A stretch of 15,551 nt of DNA, taken from positions 19,003-34,553 of the forward strand of contig WVWW01000234.1 in NCBI GenBank assembly GCA_011773795.1. The letters run 5' to 3'. A program made the position numbers and the translations under genes. Positions 1 to 6,555 of this stretch are shown here, in pieces. The first letter of the stretch is position 1. Every line of letters begins with the position of its first letter. The stretch comes from Acidobacteriota bacterium. GTDB lineage: Bacteria; Acidobacteriota; Polarisedimenticolia; Polarisedimenticolales; Polarisedimenticolaceae. The notes beneath the pieces are model-generated. The model saw only the letters and a list, made by a program, of their open reading frames with translations, searched no databases and was not told the DNA's origin.

Positions 1-2
1 AG

Positions 3-317
3 GGGCGGCGCGACGGGATCCGCGAGCGGGTCGATTCGGTGTTCGCCCAGGCGTTGACCGATACCCGGGACATCTCGGCGGCGTTTGCCTCGGTCGGCTT
101 CCGGCTACTCGCGCACCGAGCGGTGCGCTTCGAGTGCCGTTGCTCGCACGAACGGATGCTCGTCCACCTCGGTCCGATCTACAAGCGCGAGGGCGAGTCG
201 CTGTTCGATCCCGACAGCGAGACGCTCGAGATTCGCTGCGAGTACTGCAAGTCGAAGTACGAGTACACCAGGACGGAACTGCGGGATGTCTCGGCGAGTG
301 GGGGAAAAATCCACTAA
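3..317 (+). CDS. hslO: Hsp33 redox chaperone, C-terminal part (cut by window start)
   Basis: Hsp33 is a cytoplasmic holdase chaperone that is switched on by oxidation of a C-terminal zinc site. The frame is open from base 3 with no stop, so the gene starts upstream; the GTG at 39 is internal, not the start. The visible part holds the redox switch: CRC (Cys-X-Cys) followed 31 residues later by CEYC (Cys-X-X-Cys), the four-Cys zinc centre of the family with almost the usual spacing. The CxC is followed by SHERML, matching the family's usual CxCSxER context. The segment between the Cys pairs (around GPIYKREG) is less typical but keeps the length. The gene ends in TAA at 315-317, 73 bases before the M50 protease gene on the same strand. 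The family call is confident from the Cys pattern, though only about a third of the protein is visible. Confidence 0.88.
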   Translation, partial: GRRDGIRERVDSVFAQALTDTRDISAAFASVGFRLLAHRAVRFECRCSHERMLVHLGPIYKREGESLFDPDSETLEIRCEYCKSKYEYTRTELRDVSASGGKIH

Positions 318-330
318 AAGTCGGGCAACC

Positions 331-336
331 TTGACA
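331..336 (+). promoter_or_regulatory. Possible -35 element ahead of the M50 protease gene
   Basis: A perfect TTGACA lies in the 73-base gap after hslO. The expected -10 position 16-18 bases downstream (about 353-360) is only CCAACACA and matches TATAAT poorly. A promoter is plausible but not secure, and the M50 gene may instead be read through from hslO. Confidence 0.3.
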
Positions 337-390
337 TCGCCGGGTCGCGATCCCAACACAGGCTGTGTCAGGGGCAGTTGAGGAGTTTCG

Positions 391-1251
391 ATGAGTTGGT
401 CGATCCGACTGGGACGCCTGTTCGGCGTTCCGGTCTACCTGCATTTCACGTTTCTACTGTTGCTCGGGCTGGTGGGCCTTCTGGGGTTGCTTCAGGGCGG
501 CCCGGTGGCCGCCGCGTCCGGCGTCGTCCTGATCGCGTCGGTCTTCGGCTGCGTCGTGCTGCACGAGTTCGGGCACGTGCTGGCTGCGCGTCGCTACGGC
601 ATCCCGACGAAGGATGTGATCCTGCTTCCGATCGGCGGACTCGCCCGGCTCGCCCGCATGCCGGATGAACCGCGGCAAGAGCTCGTCGTGGCACTCGCGG
701 GGCCCGCGGTCAACGTCGGCATCGCCGGAGTGTTATTCCCGTTGGCCTCTCTGGGTGCCGGCGGGTTTCTGGGCCAGCTCCTCGCGATCAACGTGGTGCT
801 GTTCCTGTTCAACATGTTGCCCGCGTTTCCGATGGACGGGGGCCGCGTCCTTCGAGCGCTGCTGGCCCGACGCATGGACTACGTACGCGCTACCGACCTG
901 GCCGCGGCGATCGGCAAGGGGATGGCCGTGCTGCTGGCGCTCGCCGGGGTGTTCGGCATCCCGGGTCTCTGGAGCGCCAATCCCATGCTGTTGGTGATCG
1001 GCTGGTTCGTCTGGAGCGGCGCGGGACGTGAGGTGGAGATGGCTCGCCGCAGCCGGTTCTTCGGCTGGTCGGCGGATCCACGACGAAGCAACCACGACGT
1101 CGTCCACGAAGCAGAGGTCGTCTGGGACGGACCGTCGTCGGAGCAGGGGCAGGATCCCTTCGTCCGCCGCCGCTACTACCGCGCGGGGCCGTTCCTCGTC
1201 TATCGCGACGAGAGGACTGCGGGACGCGACGGATCCTCTCCCCGCGAGTAG
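391..1251 (+). CDS. M50 (site-2 protease family) intramembrane metalloprotease
   Basis: This is a membrane-embedded zinc protease of the SpoIVFB/site-2 protease family, which cuts transmembrane segments, often of anti-sigma factors or regulators. Its substrate is unknown. The 286-residue protein has hydrophobic stretches at about 13-35, 39-57, 98-120, 127-147 and 170-205. The zinc motif HEFGH lies at residues 58-62 in the second stretch. The third ligand lies in NMLPAFPMDG at 141-150 (Asp149), the family's NPDG-type motif. There are no CBS or PDZ domains; the last 70 residues are polar and unrecognised. ATG 391 is chosen because AGGAG sits at 381-385, five bases upstream. Immediately after the stop comes a DksA-like zinc-finger fragment in the +1 frame, so the end of this gene may have been reshaped by a deletion. 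The family is certain; the biological role is open. Confidence 0.93.
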   Translation: MSWSIRLGRLFGVPVYLHFTFLLLLGLVGLLGLLQGGPVAAASGVVLIASVFGCVVLHEFGHVLAARRYGIPTKDVILLPIGGLARLARMPDEPRQELVVALAGPAVNVGIAGVLFPLASLGAGGFLGQLLAINVVLFLFNMLPAFPMDGGRVLRALLARRMDYVRATDLAAAIGKGMAVLLALAGVFGIPGLWSANPMLLVIGWFVWSGAGREVEMARRSRFFGWSADPRRSNHDVVHEAEVVWDGPSSEQGQDPFVRRRYYRAGPFLVYRDERTAGRDGSSPRE

Positions 1252-1252
1252 G

Positions 1253-1423
1253 GCGATCGTTCGACACATCGATGGCTTCCGCCGAGGTTGCGACGATCCC
1301 ATCGGGATCCGCCGGCTCGAGGCCCGACCCGGATCACTCTACTGCCTCGATTGCCAGGATGAGATCGTCCGCAAGCACGGCTCGATCAGTCTTCGGAAGA
1401 GCGCTGCTGGCGCAACTCGATGA
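1253..1423 (+). pseudogene. Remnant of a DksA/TraR-type zinc finger
   Basis: DksA/TraR proteins bind RNA polymerase and tune transcription with ppGpp; their C-terminus is a four-Cys zinc finger. Here the plus frame from 1271 reads GF...CDDPIG, IRRLEARP (1307-1330), then YCLDC (1340-1354) and QDEIVRKH, closely matching the C-terminal finger of DksA. Only one Cys of the first pair is present (codon 1289). The aligned first Cys is Arg, or a few residues were lost. There is no ATG, GTG or TTG start in this frame between the end of the M50 gene and the finger, and no trace of the N-terminal coiled-coil half. The frame stops at 1421-1423 and overlaps the end of the opposite-strand MscS gene by 38 bases. 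Best read as a truncated relic; a frameshifted fusion to the M50 protease or a sequencing error is possible. Confidence 0.7.
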
Positions 1424-2441
1424 CCCGTTTCAGCGTATCCGCCGTGCTCTGCAAGCGGTTGAGCTCTCCTTCGAGCCTCTTCTTGTCCGCTTCGTCGTCG
1501 ACCTTCTTGCAACGCGCCGCGAGCTCGTCGATCTGCTCGACCACCCCGGCGCGGCGTTGAAGCAGGGCCTCGATCGTCTCGGCCTCCTCGGCCTTGTCGA
1601 AGACGATCTCCTCCACGGTGCTGCCATCGACTGCTTGCCGGGCGCGTCGTGGCGCTGCAGCCGGGATCGCACGGAAGCCGTCGGGCAGGACGCGCTGGTT
1701 CATGAAATTCGGCGAGACGATCTCCACGCCGGCATCGTGCAACGCATCGAGCACGGCCGCCCGCAGCCTGGACCCGGCCGTGATGATCTGCTTCACCTCG
1801 GTGAGCATGCCCGCGACCCGGTAGCTTACCGAGAAATCACCGAGCTCCTTGATCTGCACGAATCCCCCGCTGAGCCCGGAACGCTCCGCGGCCTGCAACA
1901 GCAACGGTTCCACCCGGGTTCGCGGAACGTCGTACCCCAGCGAAACCGACGTCGCGATGATCGTGCCGGAGGCCCGTATCCGCGTGAACGGATGGGTGAC
2001 CAGGTACAGGTTGGGCAACGTGGTCAAACGCCGGTCCTCGTTCTGGATCTCCGTATGCACGAGCCCGCGCTCGGTCACCCGCCCGAAGTGGTCACCGCAG
2101 CGGATGAAGTCGCCGGTGCGGAAACTCCGTACCGCACGCAGCATGAGACCGGCCATCGCGTTTCCGAGGATCGTGGTGGACGACAGTGCGATCGCCGCCG
2201 ACAGCAGGAGTCCCAGCAGGCTCAACAGCTGACCGCGGCGGGCGTCGTCCATCGGGAGGACGAGGATGATCGCGAGCACCCCGGCGAAGGTCAGCCCGAC
2301 CATGATCATCTGGTTGCGGAACTTGACACCGATGTGCTTGGTAGCGTGCTTCTGGAGCACCAGGTTGGCCGCCCAGAGGACGCAAACGACCACGACGATC
2401 GTTGCCGTCGAGGGAATCAGGCTGATCAAGAACTCGAGCAT
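1386..2441 (-). CDS. MscS-family mechanosensitive ion channel
   Basis: This is a small-conductance mechanosensitive channel of the inner membrane that opens under membrane tension and relieves osmotic downshock. The protein has 351 residues. Transmembrane segments lie at about 6-28, 43-63 and 71-105; the last is the pore-lining helix, with the typical stretch LGNAMAGLMLRAVRSFRTGD. The MscS beta domain follows at about 107-156 (DFIRCGDHFGRV, then LTTLPN). An alpha/beta domain reaches about residue 250, and residues 283-345 form a charged coiled coil rich in Glu, Arg and Lys. The frame stays open upstream to 2852, but that stretch is antisense to the STAS gene and does not resemble a channel, so ATG 2441 is taken. 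No strong ribosome site is visible there. The gene is divergent from the STAS gene and its 3' end overlaps the DksA relic. Confidence 0.9.
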   Translation of the reverse strand: MLEFLISLIPSTATIVVVVCVLWAANLVLQKHATKHIGVKFRNQMIMVGLTFAGVLAIILVLPMDDARRGQLLSLLGLLLSAAIALSSTTILGNAMAGLMLRAVRSFRTGDFIRCGDHFGRVTERGLVHTEIQNEDRRLTTLPNLYLVTHPFTRIRASGTIIATSVSLGYDVPRTRVEPLLLQAAERSGLSGGFVQIKELGDFSVSYRVAGMLTEVKQIITAGSRLRAAVLDALHDAGVEIVSPNFMNQRVLPDGFRAIPAAAPRRARQAVDGSTVEEIVFDKAEEAETIEALLQRRAGVVEQIDELAARCKKVDDEADKKRLEGELNRLQSTADTLKRVIELRQQRSSED

Positions 2442-2454
2442 CGGTACCCGGGCG

Positions 2455-2463
2455 AGCCTAGCA
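2455..2463 (-). promoter_or_regulatory. Extended -10 promoter of the MscS gene
   Basis: Read on the minus strand, this is TGCTAGGCT, an extended -10 (TG-n-TAGGCT). A GAC-containing -35 (CCGACC) lies about 18 bases upstream. The predicted start of transcription, near 2448, is only about seven bases before the ATG, so the message would be almost leaderless. This fits the lack of a clear ribosome site. The same nine bases occur ahead of the barrel gene at 9463. Confidence 0.45.
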
Positions 2464-2536
2464 CGATCGGTCCGTCGCGGTCGGCAGTGCCAGGGCGCTT
2501 TCAGGCCGTTTTCCACTTCCGCCGCAAGGGACTTGC

Positions 2537-2566
2537 ATGACGGCCGTCGTGGACGCACCCTAGAAA
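2537..2566 (+). promoter_or_regulatory. Possible promoter of the first STAS gene
   Basis: ATGACG (2537-2542) and TAGAAA (2561-2566) are separated by 18 bases. Each matches four of six consensus positions. The predicted transcript would start near 2573, before a purine-rich stretch (2575-2589) that could serve as the ribosome site. The rest of the 153-base gap to the MscS gene holds the divergent MscS promoter and nothing else I can recognise. Confidence 0.3.
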
Positions 2567-2594
2567 CGAGAGCTGGGGGGAAAGGGAAGCGGTC

Positions 2595-2945
2595 GTGGAA
2601 ATCTCGGTACGTACCCAGGGTCGAGTCGGGCTCTTTCGAGTCGAGGGCCCGGTGCGCGAGGGCGCCCATGTACACCTTCGTGATGCGCTCATCCAGTGCA
2701 TCGACGAAGGGCAATCCAAGTTCGTGGTGGACATGACTCGCGCGGATTCTCTCGACAGCGCCGCCCTCGGTGAGTTGGTCGCCTGCCTGAAACGAGCGCG
2801 CCAGGACGGTGGTGACCTGAAGCTCGTCGTGCGACCGCACGGGATCGTTCACGAACTGCTTCAGATCATGCGACTCGATCGGATCTTCCAGATCTTCGGG
2901 GACGAGAAGGAAGCGACGGCCGCGTTCACCGTCGGCCTCAACTAG
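2595..2945 (+). CDS. STAS-domain anti-sigma factor antagonist (SpoIIAA/RsbV type)
   Basis: This is a 116-residue single STAS domain. Proteins of this type sit in partner-switching systems: a kinase/anti-sigma factor phosphorylates a conserved Ser, and the unphosphorylated form frees a sigma factor or another target. The phospho-site region reads DSLDSAALGEL, with Asp54-Ser55 matching the Asp-Ser pair of SpoIIAA. The family Gly-Gly after the Ser is Ala-Ala here. The start is GTG 2595, placed after a purine-rich stretch at about 2575-2589. No RsbW-like kinase or PP2C phosphatase is nearby, so the partners must be encoded elsewhere. The stop (TAG 2943-2945) interlocks with the stop of the opposite-strand ligase in a shared CTAG. 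The target, sigma factor or other, cannot be told from the sequence. Confidence 0.82.
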   Translation: MEISVRTQGRVGLFRVEGPVREGAHVHLRDALIQCIDEGQSKFVVDMTRADSLDSAALGELVACLKRARQDGGDLKLVVRPHGIVHELLQIMRLDRIFQIFGDEKEATAAFTVGLN

Positions 2946-5689
2946 GAGCGCGCCCTCACAGTTTCCAGAAGATCCACCACTCGGGTCCTCAGCTCCGCCG
3001 TTCGTTCTACGTAGTCGGGCACCGCGCCGGCGGGGGCCGTATCGAACGCCAGCGGCTCACCAAACGTCAGCCACACGCGTCCGACGAACGGAATCAGACG
3101 TGACAGGCGCAGGCTGCCGGTGCGTGGCCACACATCGTAAGCACCCTCGATCGCAATCGGCACGATCGGTGCCTCGATGTTCGACGAGAGGATTGCGGCG
3201 CCCTTCTTGAAGCGCTTGATCTCACGGTCGATGCTGCGCTCCCCTTCCGGGAACAACATGAGGACGCGGCCGTCGCGCAGACCCTGGGCCCCGACGCGCA
3301 TCGCGCGCAACAGGTTGGTATCGGGGTCGACGGGAATCAAACGGATGAACCGCGCGAACCCGCGCATCAGACGGGTTTCGAAGTACTCGCTCGAACCGAC
3401 GATGAAGACGTCGCGTTGCACACGATACGGCAGCGCCGCGCTCAGCAGGAAGCCGTCGATATAGCTCTGATGGTTCGGGCAGATCAGGTAGGGGCCTTTC
3501 TCCGGTAGGTTCTCGAGTCCGCGCACGCGAAAGCCGAGGAACAGCCAGGCGACCAGGTGAATCAGCCTGAGCCCGGCGAACATCGCCCAGACGGAGAGTC
3601 GGGAGCGGAAGAACCCGCTGACGTCGGGGTCGCTCGCGTCACGTCGGCTCAGGATCGTCGGCCAGGCATCCTCGAGGCGAGCTCTGTCGCCGGCGGCCCC
3701 TTCCTCGGGCCGGGTAGCCTCGACGAGGTCACGTACCGTGTAGAGCACGTGGGCGGTCTGCTCCTCGATCTGGACACCGAACCGGGCCTCGACCTCGGTC
3801 AGGAGCTCGACACGCTCCATGGAGTCGAGGCCGAGGTCGAGCTCGAGGTTGGCCGCGCCGCGGACCGCCTCCGGTTCGCGAACCGCGGCCCGGATCAGAT
3901 CCAGCGCCTCCGCGACGTGAGGGTCGGCCAACCACTGCGGGTCGTCGGGGCTGCGGTCCGGCGCCGCGTCGGACGCGATCTCGTACTCGCCGGCCAGGAA
4001 CCGGCGTTCGATCTCGAGTCGCTTGAGCTTGCGTGTCGTCGTCCGCGGCAGCGGCTCGGAGACGATCGTGTAGCTGAGGATGCGTTTGTGGTTCGGCATC
4101 CCGTGCGACAGGTCCTCGATCTCCCAGCGGACGATCTCGCGCGCGTTGAGGATCTTCCGCCGCTTGAGCTCGTCGAAATCGGGGAAGACGATCGCGTGAA
4201 GCCGCTCGGCGGCGGGCTCACCGGGACGTGCGTGGCCCAGCACGCAGAGTTCGGCGATCGATGCGGCTTTGAGATAGTGCGCCTCGATTTCCTCGGGGTA
4301 GATGTTCTTGCCCGAGCTGGTCACGATGATCTCTTTGGCGCGACCGGTGATGTAGAGCCGCTGGTCGACGTCCAGGTAGCCGAGATCACCGGTGCGGAAC
4401 CAGCCGTCGTCGAAAGCTTCGGCGTTCGCGTCGACCCGTTCGTAGTAGCCCGGCGTGACCACCGGCCCGCGCACGGCAATCTCCCCGACGGCGGTCGCCG
4501 CCGCGCCACGCAGACGGTCGGCCGGCGGCGGGTCCTGCGCGTGGTTGTCCACGGGAAGGATCTTCACGTCGACGCCGTCGATCGGCTGGCCGACGGAGGC
4601 GACGTGCCGGTCTCCGCGCCGCAGCACGCTGACGCCGCCGGTCGTCTCCGTCAAACCGTAGGCCTGCAGGATATCGAAGCCGAGCCGGTACAGGTCCCGC
4701 CCGATGGCGGGCTCGAATCGTGAACCTCCGGTGACCAGAATCCTCATCTTCGGGCCCATGACGCGGTGAACCTTCCGGAACAGCTTGGGGCCCAGATTCA
4801 GGCTGAACGTATCCCGCAGCCATCCGTTCAGGCCGAGCTGGAACTTGAAGACACTGCGGACCAGCCGACCGGACTTGGAGACCTTGTCCAGCACCCGCTC
4901 GTGGATCAGGTAGAAGAACTGCGGTACACAACAGAAGACCGTGATCTCACGCTCCTGCAGGGCCCGCAACAACTCCCCGGTGTTGATCGTCTCGATGAAG
5001 ACCGAGCGCGCCCCCATCGACAACGGCATCGCCAGGTTGGCGACTTGCGCCAGCGCGTGGAACAGCGGGAGCACGCTGAGCACCGCATCGTCGCTGGCGA
5101 AGCCCACCGCCTGTTGCGCGGAGCGACACACCGCGCCCAGGTTGTCGTGCGTCAGCACCACGCCCTTGGGGTCGTGCGTCGTCCCCGACGTGTACAGGAT
5201 CAACGCGGGATCGCCCCCCGCGGGATCGGCCGCCGGCTTGCCGTCGGGCGGTGCAGCGAAATCGACCCGAGCAACCCCGTCCCGATCGGCGTCGAGCAAG
5301 AGCAGGTTCACCTGGGGTAGATCACGGACGGCCTCACGCGCGATCTCGTAGCTCGCCTCCGACGCGACGATGCCCGTGGCACCACAATCGGCGAGCAACT
5401 TGGCCACCTGAGACGCGCTGTAGTTGGTGTCGAGCGGAACCGCAACCAGTCCGAGCCGGCTCATCGCGAGATACGCGGCACACCACGGCGTGCCGTTCTC
5501 CGAGAGGATCGCCCAGCGCTGCCCCGGTTGCGCTCCCCGGCGGGCGAGAAACGCCGATGCCGCTACCGCCATCGAGCGGAGTTCCGCGTAGTTCACGCGA
5601 TCGACCGAATCGGGGCGTTGAACTTCTATCGCGCAACGGTCGGCGTTTTGCTCCGCCGCTTGCTCGAACGATTGGTAAAAACCGGCCAT
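2942..5689 (-). CDS. Fused acyl-CoA/ACP ligase, acyl carrier protein and PlsC acyltransferase
   Basis: This 915-residue protein probably activates a fatty acid, loads it onto its own carrier domain and passes it to a lysophospholipid or other glycerol lipid at the membrane. Domain 1 (about 1-575) is an AMP-forming ligase: YTSGTTHDPKG at 166-176, YGLTETTG at 344-351, GDLG at 434-437, GKNIYPEE near 460 and PRTTTRK ending in Lys554, the likely adenylation lysine. The usual Gly before that Lys is Arg. Domain 2 (about 590-660) is an acyl carrier protein with LGLDSMERVE; Ser623 would carry phosphopantetheine. Domain 3 (about 710-915) is PlsC-like, with NHQSYID at 739-745 and FPEGERS at 813-819, after a hydrophobic patch near 700-720. 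ATG 5689 is preferred to a TTG at 5728 because similarity to ligases starts there. E. coli Aas has the opposite order and no carrier domain. Confidence 0.9.
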   Translation of the reverse strand: MAGFYQSFEQAAEQNADRCAIEVQRPDSVDRVNYAELRSMAVAASAFLARRGAQPGQRWAILSENGTPWCAAYLAMSRLGLVAVPLDTNYSASQVAKLLADCGATGIVASEASYEIAREAVRDLPQVNLLLLDADRDGVARVDFAAPPDGKPAADPAGGDPALILYTSGTTHDPKGVVLTHDNLGAVCRSAQQAVGFASDDAVLSVLPLFHALAQVANLAMPLSMGARSVFIETINTGELLRALQEREITVFCCVPQFFYLIHERVLDKVSKSGRLVRSVFKFQLGLNGWLRDTFSLNLGPKLFRKVHRVMGPKMRILVTGGSRFEPAIGRDLYRLGFDILQAYGLTETTGGVSVLRRGDRHVASVGQPIDGVDVKILPVDNHAQDPPPADRLRGAAATAVGEIAVRGPVVTPGYYERVDANAEAFDDGWFRTGDLGYLDVDQRLYITGRAKEIIVTSSGKNIYPEEIEAHYLKAASIAELCVLGHARPGEPAAERLHAIVFPDFDELKRRKILNAREIVRWEIEDLSHGMPNHKRILSYTIVSEPLPRTTTRKLKRLEIERRFLAGEYEIASDAAPDRSPDDPQWLADPHVAEALDLIRAAVREPEAVRGAANLELDLGLDSMERVELLTEVEARFGVQIEEQTAHVLYTVRDLVEATRPEEGAAGDRARLEDAWPTILSRRDASDPDVSGFFRSRLSVWAMFAGLRLIHLVAWLFLGFRVRGLENLPEKGPYLICPNHQSYIDGFLLSAALPYRVQRDVFIVGSSEYFETRLMRGFARFIRLIPVDPDTNLLRAMRVGAQGLRDGRVLMLFPEGERSIDREIKRFKKGAAILSSNIEAPIVPIAIEGAYDVWPRTGSLRLSRLIPFVGRVWLTFGEPLAFDTAPAGAVPDYVERTAELRTRVVDLLETVRARS

Positions 5690-5738
5690 GCAGGAACCCA
5701 GTCTCGCGCCTCGCACGGGACTTTGCAATACGTGTGAG

Positions 5739-5747
5739 TGCTAAACT
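5739..5747 (+). promoter_or_regulatory. Extended -10 promoter of the HAD gene
   Basis: TGCTAAACT is an extended -10 element (TG-n-TAAACT). No good -35 is seen at 16-18 bases upstream, which is tolerable with an extended -10. The predicted transcript start near 5754 leaves a leader of about ten bases. It lies in the 74-base gap shared with the divergent ligase gene. Confidence 0.4.
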
Positions 5748-5763
5748 CCAAGAGCCGAACGAA

Positions 5764-6441
5764 ATGCCCGATCTGACCTCCATCGACGCGATCGTTCTCG
5801 ACGTGGACGGCACGCTCTACCGGCAGGGCCCCGTTCGTCGGCAAATGGCCCTGCGGCTCGCCGGCGCGTGCGTCACCCAACCACTGCGGACGCGCCGGGC
5901 GGTCCGGGTGATCCGTTCGTTTCGAGCCAACCTCGAGTCGATCCGGGCCAGCCTCCCGCAGGACGAGGACCACCCGGCGCACCAACTGCGGCGCACGATT
6001 GACCAGACGGGTGTTCGTAAGGAACTCGTCGAATCGTTGATCGAGGAATGGATGTTCGAGCGACCGCTGGCGTTGATCGGGAGCTATCCGCGCAAGGGCT
6101 TGCACCGCTTCCTCGGTAAGGCGATCAAGCACGGCCTTCGACTCAGCGTGTTCTCCGAGTACCCCAGCGAGGGCAAGCTCGAGAGCCTCGGCGTCCGCGA
6201 CCCGTTCTCGGTCGTGCTGTCCAGTTGCGATCCCACGGTTCGGCGCTTCAAGCCCGATCCGACAGGCTTCTTGCGGGCCGCCGAGGAGCTCGGCTCCGAG
6301 CCTGCGAGGACCCTCGTGATCGGGGATCGTGACGACGCGGACGGGGCCGGGGCACGGGCCGCCGGGATGCGCTACCTGGAAATCGGAGGTTCGAGGTTCC
6401 CCTCGTTCGTCCCGTTGAGCGACCACCTGTTCGGCCCCTGA
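5764..6441 (+). CDS. HAD-superfamily hydrolase (phosphatase-like)
   Basis: This 225-residue haloacid dehalogenase-fold protein is most likely a cytoplasmic phosphatase of unknown substrate. All four HAD motifs are visible: DVDGT at 13-17 (Asp13 nucleophile, Asp15 acid/base), Ser131 in VFSEYPS (motif II), Lys163 in RFKPDP (motif III) and GDRDDADGAGAR at 187-198 (motif IV, metal-binding Asps). An all-alpha cap lies between motifs I and II (about 22-108), as in the phosphoglycolate phosphatase group. The frame is open further upstream, but ATG 5764 directly precedes the motif I strand and is the natural start; the ribosome site is weak. It is head-to-head with the acyl-transfer protein, so a role in removing phosphate from a lipid intermediate is a guess only. 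The gene ends 114 bases before fusA. Confidence 0.82.
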   Translation: MPDLTSIDAIVLDVDGTLYRQGPVRRQMALRLAGACVTQPLRTRRAVRVIRSFRANLESIRASLPQDEDHPAHQLRRTIDQTGVRKELVESLIEEWMFERPLALIGSYPRKGLHRFLGKAIKHGLRLSVFSEYPSEGKLESLGVRDPFSVVLSSCDPTVRRFKPDPTGFLRAAEELGSEPARTLVIGDRDDADGAGARAAGMRYLEIGGSRFPSFVPLSDHLFGP

Positions 6442-6461
6442 TGCGGGGAGCCGGGCGGCGG

Positions 6462-6490
6462 TCGATGGATCCGGCTCTCTTTGCTAGAAT
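6462..6490 (+). promoter_or_regulatory. Promoter of fusA
   Basis: The extended -10 TGCTAGAAT (6482-6490, hexamer TAGAAT) matches TATAAT at five of six positions. A weak -35 TCGATG (6462-6467) sits exactly 17 bases upstream. Transcription would start near 6497, two bases before the leader hairpin and about 59 bases before the fusA ATG. Confidence 0.55.
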
Positions 6491-6498
6491 CCCGCGTC

Positions 6499-6535
6499 CG
6501 CACTCGACCGCTCTTTTCGCCCTTTCGAGAGTGCG
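6499..6535 (+). promoter_or_regulatory. Stem-loop in the fusA leader
   Basis: CGCACTC (6499-6505) is perfectly complementary to GAGTGCG (6529-6535), with a 23-base pyrimidine-rich loop. It begins right after the predicted transcript start and ends 20 bases before the ATG. It could protect the 5' end of the message or be a binding site for feedback control. No known leader family is recognised. Confidence 0.4.
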
Positions 6536-6555
6536 CCGAACAAGAGATCACAAAT

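Noticed and set aside
1074..1310. Four GGATCC sites within about 240 bases
   Set aside because: GGATCC recurs across the whole window, including inside conserved genes; it probably reflects codon and base composition.
1272..2540. Open frame of 422 codons on the plus strand
   Set aside because: It is antisense to the MscS gene, low in complexity (Gln, Arg, Asp, His rich) and resembles no family; typical shadow in GC-rich DNA.
2442..2852. Long upstream extension of the MscS frame (to 488 codons)
   Set aside because: It covers the STAS gene in antisense and lacks family similarity; the channel begins naturally at ATG 2441.
3557..4723. Open frame of 388 codons on the plus strand
   Set aside because: Antisense to the ligase-ACP-PlsC gene, which has clear catalytic motifs throughout this stretch.
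5690..5728. TTG start at 5728 for the ligase fusion
   Set aside because: The 13 extra residues are not family-like; ATG 5689 opens directly onto the ligase N-terminus.
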